DNA from: Bradyrhizobium sp. NAS96.2
GTDB taxonomy: Bacteria > Pseudomonadota > Alphaproteobacteria > Rhizobiales > Xanthobacteraceae
NCBI RefSeq assembly: GCF_001908235.1
Contig: NZ_LGHK01000025.1
Location: 48,188-112,187, forward strand
DNA length: 64,000 bases
Reading direction: 5' to 3'
The position numbers and the translations under genes were made by a program. The notes under the pieces were generated by a model. It ran no database searches and had not been told where the DNA came from. It saw only the letters and a program-made list of their open reading frames with translations. Shown here in pieces: positions 1-12,000 of the stretch (positions are counted from its first letter, which is position 1; each line of letters starts with the position of its first letter).

Positions 1-3000
1 TGGGTCGCTGCCGTCGCGTTGTTGGTGACTCCGGCCAACGCCGTGTTCGGTGATGGTGGGGCTGTAAGCCCTGTCACCGTACCGGTGGCCTGCGCGTTGT
101 ACGCGTTCTGGACGACCGGCGCCACGAAAATGAGATCATTGCCACGGACGCCCGCCGCCCCGAGGTCAATGGTGCCGCGCGGCGCGACCAGCGTGACATT
201 GCTCTTGGTCGGATCCTGGCCCGGCAGCGTGACCAGCGCGGCGATGCCAGCGCCGGTGACCAGCCCTTGCGGGTTGATGTAGCAATAGCCGTCGACGGTG
301 CAGATCTCGCTGAGCGCAGGGCTCGAGACATAGGTCTTCGGTCCCGCGCCGGCGCTGATGTCGCCATTGGCGGTGAACAGGCCGATGTCGCCGCCCTGCT
401 GGGTCATGATGCGGCTCTGGTTGACCAGGATCGAGTCGTTGGCGAAGGCACGAATGGCGCCGCCGCCGAGGGTCAGAATGCCTTCCTGGCTCGGGCTCAA
501 GGTATCGAGCGAAGAATGGCCGACGGTGATGCCGCCGCCCGGGCCGAGGATGTTGATGTCGCCGCCCATCTGGGTCTCGAGCACGGAGGCCGCGACATTG
601 AACTTGCCGGTGGCGATCTTCGGCGCGGCCTTGCCGTCGACGCTCAGGCTGTTGTCGGTGTAGCCGTAGCCGGCCGGGAACAGGGTGGAGATCGCCGCAT
701 AGGCGCGGGCGTTCTGGCCGAAATAAGGACTCGCCGGATTCTTGAAGTCCTTGCCCACCTGGATCAGGAAGTCGAGGAAGGCGCGGTTGACGAGTAGCTG
801 CTGCCGCGCCTGCGGCAGGCCCTGGAAGGTGGCCCAGGCCTGATCGCGCGGCTGGCCAAGGACAGCGGCGATATCGCTGAGGAAGTCGATGCCGCCGGTG
901 CCGGCCTGCGCCGGATCAACGTAATCGGCGATCGCCGCGGCATAGTTGATGCCGGGCTTCACGCCGAACAGCAGATCGAGCTCGGCTCCCTTGGACGGCA
1001 AATAGGGCTTGAGAGGATTGTTCAGGGCGAATGCGCCGCCGATCGCGCTGCCGTTGCCGATCGTCGCGATGCCGCGTGTCGACGTGTCGGATGGCGAGAA
1101 CGGACCCAGATCATGCCCGGCCTGCAGCACGAACGTGCCGGGGCCGTAGAGCAGATAGGAGCCGCCGACCAGATCGTTGCCGGCGACGATGCTGGTGATG
1201 TCGGTCGCGTTGTTGTTCTGTCCCTGAAAATTGAAGCTATTACCGGCCAACGGCGTGCCGTTGCTGGTCGTCGAAACGCCGCCGCCCGGGGCCAGCCCCG
1301 CGTAGATGTTATGGCCCGCTTCGATCCGCGCCGGCTTGATCAGGGTCACGCTGGCGGCGAAAGTGCTGACAGCATTGACGGCAAGGATATCCTTGCCGGC
1401 CGCGATCACTGCCGGCACGGGATCGTTCGCATGCAGCGCCTGGGTCAGGGTCGCCCACGGCAGCCCAAGCGGGTTGATGGAATTGGCAACGTCGATCGCG
1501 GAGAGTGGTGAGCCGACATACTGAGCGATGCTGGTGCTGAGGTCGGGCATCGAAAGGCCAGTTCCGAGGTCGATAGAGCCGGCCGCAACGAGGTTGATCG
1601 TGCCGGAGTTGCTCGGTAGCAGATTGCTCGCGTCTGTTTTGCTGAGAGCCAGATTTCCGCTGAGTGCCGTCAGGTCGAACGTCGCGGGAAGCAGCAGCCC
1701 GACGATCGAGGGGTTCGCATTTCCTCCAAGGGCGAGGTTAGCGTTGGCGTTGTGTGCAAAAAGCCCCGGGATCGAATTCACTGAAACGGCCGGGCCTATC
1801 ACGTCACCCGTGATGCTCGTCAGCGAAATCCCACTCGCGGCGCCATAGCTGGTGAAATAATTGCTCCAGACACCGTTGCCTGTCGAGAATGGGGCCACAC
1901 CAGGTAGGTAGCGATTTGCCTCCGTCTGCACCCCGGCATTTAGCGGCAGCGCAGCGGGATCGTAGACATTGCCGAGCGTCACCGAACCGCGAGCAGCGAG
2001 AGTGATGAAGCCATCCTGCACTGAGAGCAGCAAGGGCAGCGCATAGGTGCCGACGACGGAACTCCCGTCGTTCGTCGTGACCCCAACCGTCGGACGACCC
2101 TGGTTCAACGGATTGCTGGTGGTGGCCTGGACCGAGCCGCCCACCCGGATAAGACCCGCGCCGCGGCTCACCATAAAATCGCTGCTCAGGAGGTTGCCGC
2201 CGGCGGTCACGCTGAGATTGCCGCCGCCGTAATAAGTCACCTTGGGCGGATTGGCCGACGTGAAACCGCCGCCGACGACGAGCGTCTCCGGCAGCGACGC
2301 GCCGACATCGATGATATCGGCGCCTGCCGACAGCGTGACGTTGCCGCCGCCGAGCGCACCAAAGCCCTGGAAGAAGGTGGCGTAGTTGATCCAGGTTGCG
2401 GTCTGGCAGGCAACCGAACCCGCAGCCGCGCAACCCGAGAACGGCGTCGACGTGCCGTTTGAGAGGCCGTAATGGACGTACCAATCGCTCCACATCTGCC
2501 CCGTCGAGGCACCAGCAATGCCAGTTTGGCTGCCATCGGCGTCGATCGGCATTTCGATGCCGATGATCGACCCTCCGGCGCTGACAGTGACGGCTCCGCC
2601 GCCGGTAGCCCAAGCCGGCGCACTGACGAGCCCGTTTGGTTGGACGGTGTAGAGCGCGGGCAAGGTCGGCGCATTGAAATCCGCCGGCGTAGTCGTGGCA
2701 ACGCCGGCGGTATAGACCGCCCCTGGAGCAACCTGATCGCGCAGTTCGACGTTGCCGGCCGCAGCGATCGTGATGGAGCCTGTGCCAGTGCGCACGAGGG
2801 TCGGGATGTTGACTGTCGTCGTTCCGAGAGCCGTTGATAGTTTATTGAGATAAGAGATGTGCCCGTCGATGCTCACATTGCCCGTAACCGTCGAGGACTG
2901 TGACAGGGAAATCACCGCGTTGGGATCGACCGGCGGCGCGTTCGCAGCAGTAAAATCTGCCCCGGCGACGATGTCGTAGGAGAAGCTGCCCTTGCCGCTC

Positions 3001-6000
3001 ACGGCGGCAGACATCAGTTGCGATGCGGATGTGGTGTTATAGACCGTGCTGAGGGTGCCCCCGACCGGGTTGTAGACCGCCGGGTTGTTGGCAATCCGGT
3101 CGGCGGGAGGGAGCTGATCCGTCGACGGAAGGTAGGTGCCCTGCACGACGGTGTAGGCCGCCGGCGGCGCCGGTGGTGTCACTGCGACGGCGGCGAGGAC
3201 ACCGTTTGCGAAGTCAGCTCCAGCCGCATAGTCCAAACCAATCGGAAGGCTCGTCGGGAAGAGATAAGTGTTCAACCTCGGCTTACCGCTGTTCACCAGG
3301 TTGGTATTGATGACGCTCAGGAAGTACGCCGTCCACTTCGTGGCATAGTCTTGTGCCCCGGTGACCACGTTGCCGGTCCCCGAATTGTACTGCAACCTGC
3401 CAATGCCGTTGGTTAGATTGTAATACTGCGTCCTCGTGGTGGGCGCCGCCGGGATCGCGTTGATTGACGGATTCACGTGATCGCCAGGCAGCGTGTTGGT
3501 GTAAGCCACGAAGTCCGCATAAGACAGCACGATGCCGCCGCGCGCCGAAACGCCTGTCGCCGCTGCGTTGATCCCATTGACGTTGACCCCGACCAGCTCG
3601 GTCTCGTAGGCGCGGAACATCCTCAGGTATTGCGAATAATACAGATTGTATTGATCGATCACCGCAGGATCGCTGGAGGAAATCACGGTCGGCTGCGCCA
3701 GCTTGAACTGCAGTGCTAGCGCGTTGTAGGCGGCATCCGACAGGCCGAAGAATGCGCCGCTGGGCGTGGCTGTGGGCGATGACGGGCCCGACCACGAGCC
3801 ATTGGTCTTCACCAGATAATCGGCGATGCCGCTTGAATTGTAGACCAGATTGTTGCCGTCCGGGAACATGCCGAGATAGGCCTGATAGAGGCTCGAATTG
3901 ATCTCGCTCGCATAGAGCGCGGACGCATCCCCGCCGCGCGGCGTGTAGTTGACGAAGAAGCCGTCGGTCACCGTCGCGTTGATGTTGACGTTGTTCATTG
4001 CCTGCAGCACCAGCGACCCCGGCTCGCCGCCGGCCGCGGTGCGATACACCAGCGAGACGTGGCCGGACGCATCGACGCTGCCCGCGCCGAGATTCCAGTT
4101 GCTGGCGACCGTGATGTTGCCCTTGTTGATGTCGAGGCTCGGATTGATCAGATCGATCTCGGGCCGCACATGCATGTTGGCGAAGCTCGCGCCGCCCGCC
4201 GCCGGCGTCACGGCAAGGTTCTGGACGAAGCTCGCCAGCGTGTTCTGATAGAAGCCGACGTGATCGGCATTCGGCGCCGTGACGATGAAGATCGTTCCGG
4301 TCGCCAGCGGCGCCTGCGGCGTCGGGGCCACGATCGTGTTGCCGGACTGATCGGTGCCCGGCAGCGGATTGCCAGCGGCGTCGAACCATCCGGCCGGATC
4401 GATGATGCCGTCGAAATGCCGCGCGCCAGTCGAGCTGTCGGTGGTGCTCCACACCGCGTAGGGGCTGAGCACGACACCCTTGCCGATCGGGTTGCCGCCG
4501 GCATCGACCACGCCGATAACGGTGCCACGGAAGTCGACATTGACAGTGTTGTTGGTGAGGATCGGCGCGCGGATGATGACCGCGCCGCCGGAGTTGTTGA
4601 TGTTCGGCCCGCCCGGGCCACCGCTGACGTTGAAGATAGCGCCCGCGGCGACGCTGATCGCGCCCGAGGTCGACATGTTCTGATAGCCATAGGTGGCGTT
4701 GACGGCGCCGCCCGCATCAGGCGTGCCGGTGGTGCCCAGCGTGATGGTGCCGCCGGTCTGCACCAGGCTGGCGGCGGCGAAGGCCGGGTCGGACGGATCG
4801 CCTGCTGCGTAGGACGCATTGAGAACCGCACTGGCGCCGATGCTGACGCCGCCGGTGGTGACGCCGCCTGATGTGACGCCGGCGCCGTAAAGCGAGATCT
4901 GGCCGCCGCTCGGGCCGCTGGCGTCGATAGTGCCGTTGACGATCACGCTGCCATTGTTGGCAACCAGCAGAACCTTGCCGGAGCTGAGCGTTTGGCCGGC
5001 CTCGATGCGGATGTCGCCGCTGCCGAGGCGCACCGAGAAGCCGCCGGTGAATGCTGTGAGCGGCAGGCCGGCCGCCCCAGTGAGATTCCCTGCCTGCAAG
5101 GTGAAATTGCCGCCGAGATCCTTGAACGCGGCGCTGCCGTCGAGCGTGCCGTCGAGCGCCGCGGTGTTCGCAGCCAGGATCGACAACGATCCGGCAAAGC
5201 CCCGGCCTGCCCCGGCAACCCTGACGGTGGCGCCCTGCCCGACAATGACGTTGCCTGCCGTCGACGCCAGTTGCACGTCGCCGCCGGGCGCGTCCTGGAC
5301 CACGTCGAGGATCGTGATGCGCGAGCCCGATGCATCGATGAGCGCGCCGCTACCAAGCACGACGTCGCCCGCGGTCGCCGTCAAGCTGACCTTGCCGGAC
5401 AGCGCCTGGATCGTCGCGCTGTCGGTGACCGACCCGCCGGCGATGGCGAGAACGCCGCCGATATTGCTGGCGATACTCGCGGGCTTGTTGCCCGCGGCGG
5501 TGACGAGGTTGACATTGCCCAGCGTGCTCAGCGCTTGCGTCGCGCCGCTATTGACCACGATCGCCGGGGCAGACAGCACCATGTTCGCGGCGCCCGCGCC
5601 GCCGCCCGCGAACGTCACCGTCGGCAGGCTCGTATAGCCGGTGCCGGCGTTGGTCAGCGTCACGCCGGTGACGGCACCGCCGGACACCGTCGCGGTCGCC
5701 GTCGTGCCGGTTCCGCTGATCTTGATGGTCGGGGTGCTCAGATAGCCGTCACCCGAGTTGGTCAGGTTGATTCCCGTCACGTCGACGACAGCCTGCGCCG
5801 TCGTGGCCACGCCTCCGCCGCCGTTGGCGAAGGAGAAGGTGGGCATGCTGGTGTAGCCGGTGCCCGGATTGGTGATGGTCACGCCGACCACGCCCAGCGC
5901 CGCGGTCAACTGGGCGCTGCCGTCCCCTGTGGCGCTGTCGACGGAGATGGAGTCGACAAAGCCGGGGAAGCCGGAGCCGGACGAGGTGAGCTTGACGCCG

Positions 6001-9000
6001 ACGACAGCACCGTTGGCATCGACGATGGCGGTGCCGGTCGCCGTGACCGGGTTGCCATTATTGTCGGTTCCGGACACCGTGACCGGATCGCCATTGCTGT
6101 AGCCCGACCCGCCGCTGACGACGGCAAAGCTGACCACGCCTAGCAACGCGGTGCCCTGGGCGCCGGATCCTCCGCCGCCCGAGATGGTCACGTCCGGGAC
6201 GCTGGTGTAGCCGGTGCCGGGGTTCGCGATCGTGACACCGCCGATATTGAACATCAGCGCCGCAGCCGCAATCGATCCCGTATCGAGCGTGCCATTGCCG
6301 CTGAAGGCAATCGCCTTGCCGGCGTTGAAATAGATCTGGCTGAAGCCGCCGAGGTGCTTGGCGCCGACGTCCTCGGTGATGACCTGCGAAGCATTGAGCG
6401 TGAGGGTGCCGCCGGCGCCGGTGATGCCCGTGCCGGTCGCGCCGCTGGTGTTGGCGAGATCGATGTTGGTGGCATTGACGGTGGTGTTGCCACCCTGGCT
6501 GTAGAGCCCGGCGCTATCGAAGGTCAGCGTGCCGATCGGATGCGCAGCATCGCCGATCTGCAATCCGCTGGCGTCGTACAGATTGATCGCGGTCGCGCTG
6601 CGCAGCCGGACCGAGACCGCATCGTTGAAATTCGCGAGCACCGCGGAGTTCAGCACAATACCACCGCTGCCGCCGCCGATGTTGATGACCGATCCGGCGA
6701 TGTCGTAATTCCTGGCATTCAGGATGGCGTCGGAGGCGAGCGTGCCGCTGCCGCTGGTGTCGAGCGTCAGCGCATTGCCGCCGTCGATGATCGCGCCGGC
6801 GCCGACCGAGAGGGCGCCCAGCGGGGTCTGGCTGCTCGGCGGTGGACCGCTGCCGGCATATTGCCCGGGGACATAGATTCGGCTGACCGTCACCGTGTCG
6901 CCATTCGAGACGCGCAGCAGCGCGCCGTCGCCGCTGGCAAAGACATAACTGTCATCGGACTGTTTGACCGGCAACGCGCCGATCGTGATGTTGCGGTTGG
7001 TGCCGCCGGGCACTGCGCCGACCGCCCTGACGACACTGCCGTCATCGATGACAAGGCCCCTGCCGGTGACAAGAGCTCCGTCGCCGGCAAGCGAGACCAG
7101 AAGCAGCTCGGGCCCGGTCAACGGGTGCGCCGCGTCGGTCAGGACCTCGAGATTGAGCGCCGTGGCAGTGATGTTCTGCACGCCATTGATCACTTGAGCG
7201 GTGCCGCCGATCAGCACCGAGGACGCCCCAAGGCGGCTGATCTGATCGGCATCGAGCACCAGATAGTTGGTCGAGCCGGTGCAGCCCGGCGCGCTTCCGG
7301 CAAGGCAATCGCCGGCGGGCACCGCCTGGTCGGCGGCGCGGATCAGGATATTGCTGCCGCCGATCTGCACCTGACCGCCGCCGCCGACGAGGCCTGGCGC
7401 CAGAACGCTGGTGCCGGGCGCGAAGCGGTTGGTGCCGGCAAGGTCGAGCGAGTTGATGGCGCCGAGCACCAGCACGCCGCCGTCGATCGGCAGCGGCGGC
7501 GGCGCATTGCCCGCGGCAAGCGCCTGATTGCGGAAGTAGGTCGTTCCAGAGGTGATGTCGATGCGGGAGTATTGCGACCAGACCGATTGCGACTGCAGTT
7601 GGAACACGGCCGATTGCGACGAGCGCGCGCCGGTCAATTGATTGCCGAACGTGCCGGTGATGTATCGCGAGCCGTCGGAGCTCGAGGTACTGGCGACCGC
7701 ATTCGGATTGACGTTGCTGGCAACCTGGACGACGCGGTAGGCGCCGGGCAGCGTTGCGTACATTCCCGGCAGCAGCGTGTAGGTGCCGGCGGGGATGCCG
7801 GCGCCGGCGCCGATGGTCACCGACTGCCCCGGTGCGATCCCGTTCGCGAATGGCTGCCTGGATCCGGCCGTGGCATTGGTGCCGGCCGGAATTACCAGGC
7901 CTGAATAATATGGAGCGAAGGCAAGGTTGGAATCGTAGGCTGCAACTGTTGCCGAATAGGTCGGGACCAGGGCATAGACTTGGCGACCGTCGGCGTAGGT
8001 CGATGTGATGCTGCCGTTGGCGGGATTCTGCTGGTAGGTCGCGAGCACGTTGCGGCTGCCGCCGGTGCCTGCGACAAACTCCGTCGCATAGATATCGCCG
8101 CCGCCGTTGAGGTCGAGCACGGCGCCGGATTGGGTCGCCACATCCGTGCCGAACAGGCTGATCGATTTGCTGGGCGGTGCGGCGAGCACCGGCGGCACGA
8201 TGGCTGCGCCGTTGATGTTGCCCTGATACCAGGTGGTGCCGTCGATGGTGTAGCCGTCGGGAATCACCAGGCCCGCCGCCGAGACCGAGGTCAGGCTGCC
8301 CGTCGTCAACGTCACGCTCTGTGTCGGCGTGAAGTTACCTGCCGCAAAAGATACGCCAGATACATTTTTAATCGCCCGCGCGAGGTCGGCCGGGAGGTCG
8401 GCGCTGGTCCGTACGCCGACGACGATCTTGCCAAGGGGGGCCCACAATGTACCACGCTGCACAATGGTCTGCGCGCTGAGCACGAGACTTCCGCCTGCCG
8501 AGAGCGGAGGCGTCGCCACTCCGTTCTGGGCGACGGTGATCGCGCCGGCGGAGCCGGTCGACATCAGCAGGAAACCAGTGTTGCTGACCGGATAGATCTC
8601 TGCCGCGCGCAGCGTCAGATTGCCTGGAACGACCAGCGCCCCGCCGAAAATCGTCTCGCCCGAGCCGGGGCCACCGTCGACAAAGCCATAGTAATTCGGC
8701 AGCAACCGGATGGCGCCGGCGCTGGTGAAATTGGTCTCCGCGGCGCGGTCAATGAAGATTCCTCTCTCGAGGTCGATCCATTGCGCCGTGATGTTCAACG
8801 TGCTGGTGCCGGTGCCGACGGTAGCCGGCACGCCGCTGTCCACTCCAAGCCCGACCAAGCGAACGTAGCCCGCATTCAAATTGACCGTGGAGGCGTCGGC
8901 TAGCGCAAAGCGCCCGTTGCGAGAATAAAGGGTCAGAGCGCCGGGAATCCTGACGTTGACCGAACCGTCGAACACGATCTTGCCCGCATTGAGCGTGATG

Positions 9001-12000
9001 GAATCGAAGCCGCTGTTGCTCAGCGTGTCGGCCCCGATGAATGCACCCGGTGTCGCTGACGCGCCCGAAGCCGAGAGGTTCGCTGCGACCACCCCGGGCT
9101 GCTCCACCGTGATGGTATCCGGCGCCGGCGGCGCGCCGTTCACGCTTGGATTGACGACGCCGATGGTCAGGCTGCCGCCGGTCGCAAGCGGCGCGCCGCC
9201 CGCCGCATCGACGGTGCCGGCAAAATAGACGGTCGTGCCGGACAGCTGCAGACTGCCACCGTTGCTCCAGGCCGCCTGCCCGGCGACGTGCGGCCCGAAA
9301 CCAGTCTGCGGCACCTGGATCAGGTTGCTTTCCGCGGTCACCGCCGCACCCTGCAGATTGAACTGCGCGCCTGCCTCCGCCACCACGGTGGTAGCCAACA
9401 GCGAGATCGTGCCGCCGTCGCGCACCGTGCCCGTCGAATAGGTGGTCACCTGCGGATTGGGCACGAACACGCCGCTGACATCGAGCACGGCGCTCGCACC
9501 GATACGCACCTCCGAGCCCGTTGCATTGATGCTGCCTGCGGGCACAACGATGCTGCCGAGAATATCGGCGGTCGCAACCGGATTCAGTGTGACCGTGGCC
9601 AGCGGATCGGTGACGATGGCAGCGCCGCGATCGACCAGCACATTCGTCCCGCCCAGCGTCAGGCTGACTGGCTTGCGCAAGCCATCGGGCACAAGTCCCA
9701 GAGACGCGAAGTCGCGCACCCGCGCGCCGGTCGGAATCTTCACCTCATGTCCCGAGAGCACGGCGGTCGGCTGTTTCTGCAGCAGCAACTGCGTGCCGGA
9801 GGTCACCGTGGTGCCACCATAGATATCGGTCAGGGTGTATTGGGAGAATCCGCCGCCGGTGAAGAACGACGGCGGCAGAACGAGCTGGCCGGCCTTCGCG
9901 TCCGACACGACCATGCCCGTGACAGGCATTCCGCTTTGGAGGGCGATGGCGTTTGCCGTATTCGTGGAAACATACGACGTCACGTCCGCGGTCGCGCCGT
10001 CGACCACAATGGTCGAGGCCTGCAATGTCAGCGTGCCACCGCCATCGAAGCCGCCTGCGTAGATGGTGCCGCCGAGCAGCACACTGGCCTGGTTGGGATA
10101 GTTGACGGTGCCATCGGGATTGGTGCCGTGCGGGGGGACGTTGAAGCCGGCATCGCCGTCTGAATTGCCTGGATGGCCGGCGAAGGTGCCGGTGTAGAGG
10201 GATAGGGTCAAGCTACCACCCTTGCCGACCGGCAAGCCATCGGACCCGATCTTGACCTTGCCGGTCGTATCGACATAACCGCCGCCGGACAGGTCGATTA
10301 CGCTGCCAGGCGAGACCACGATGCCTTGGGTGACGTCGACGAATGCGCCGTCACCTCTGCTCGGTCCGTTGCTGGCGGAGAGAGTCGAGACGCTCACGCT
10401 GCCGCCGTTGACGTAGGCACGGCCCTCTAACTGATCCGCCGACAGGCCGCTGTCGTTGACCCAGCGACCGCGCACGTCGAGCACCGCATGCGGCCCGATG
10501 ACCAGGGCCGGAACCGGCGGCTGCGCCGGCTGTTTTCCGGTGGGATAGGTAAAGCCGGTGATGCTGATCTGACCGGCCGGCGCGCTGAGCGTGCCGTCGA
10601 TGGTCGCAACGCCATCCAGCGTGATGCTGCCGCCGGGCCGCACCGACAGAACGGCATTCGTCGCCATATCGAGCCGCTGCGCGCCCTTGATCGAGACGGC
10701 ACCCAGCGATGCATTGGACAGCACGTCGCTGAAGATCGGAAACACGCCATTGGTGAGCACTGGCGACCAGTTCGACGCATTGGCGAAGCTCAGGCCGCTG
10801 AGGCCGTACGGATCCGGCCCGGCATCGGCTTGCGACGTGAGCACCACATTGTTCTGGTTACCGGTGCCGGATGGAGCCGCAAACGTGATGCTCAGCGATG
10901 CACCCTTCGGCATCTGGTCGGCAGGCGACAGATTCAACGATCCCGCCAGCGCGCGTTGCCGGCTGCCCGCCACCACGTTGCCGATGATGTCATTGACGAT
11001 CGGATTGATGGCCGCGACCGTGACCGAGCCGGCATTGGCGCCGGTGATGTAGCTCGCCTCATAATGCGAATTGCTGCTGCCGCCCCAGGGGCTGAGATAG
11101 ATTTCAGTTAGCTTGGTATCGACGACACCATTGACCTTGTGCAGGACCGTGAAGCCGCCGCCAACGCCGACATAGGCGATGGTGGGATCGGCGCGGCCGA
11201 TGTCGTAGATGCGCCCGTCGGCGCCCAGCAGGCGCGTGGTGCTGATCATGCCGCCGGTGTATTGCACATAGCCGGCCGACACGTTGATGGCCGCGCCCGG
11301 CTGCTGCACGACATTCTTTCCCGATGTCGAGAAGCTGCCGCCCGCCGTGAGGATCTGGTCGATGCTCTGCGGGATCAGGCCGACATAGCCCGCCGCGTTG
11401 AGCAGCGGCGAGCCGACCCACTGCACGCCGTCGGCACGCGTGCCGCTGAGGCGGGCATCGATGGTCACGGTCTTGCCGATCAGGACCTGGGCGAGCGGGC
11501 TGTCGGCGACCTCGGCCGCGGTGACAAGGATGCTGATCTGGTTGATCGACATCGGCAGCGTGACGCCGGCGATACCGGAGAGATCGATGGTGCTGCCCTT
11601 CTCGAGCAGCACCGTGCCGCTGGTGGCAACAGCGCTCGGATCAATTGTGGCGCCGGCGCGAATGCTCAGCGCGGCGCCCGGCGCCTTGATCAGCGCACCG
11701 GCGCTGCCCGCGCTACTGCCCTGCACATCAACGCTGCTGACCGCCGTGAGTTTGATCTGCGGCTGCAGCACTGTCTGGAAGTACGACGCGTTGCTGGCGC
11801 CGTTCACCGACGTCGGCGTGTTCAGTGTCGCAGTCGGCAGGGTTCCGCTGGTTTCATCCGGCAGGATCGACGTGAGACTCGCCGCCCCCAGCACGATATT
11901 GCCGTCGGCGCCGGTCGCGCAGGTTGCTCCCGACGGACATACCGTGTTGAGGCTGATTGAAGCGGTGCGCGTGGTGCTGGTGGTGGCGACAACGCCGCCC

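Noticed and set aside
4059..7904. Long plus-strand open frames (up to about 500 codons) opposite the giant exoprotein
   Set aside because: They are rich in Arg, Ala, Asp and Gly without domains, typical of frames opposite GC-rich coding DNA. The minus-strand frame has a continuous beta-helix composition, a signal peptide and a TPS domain.
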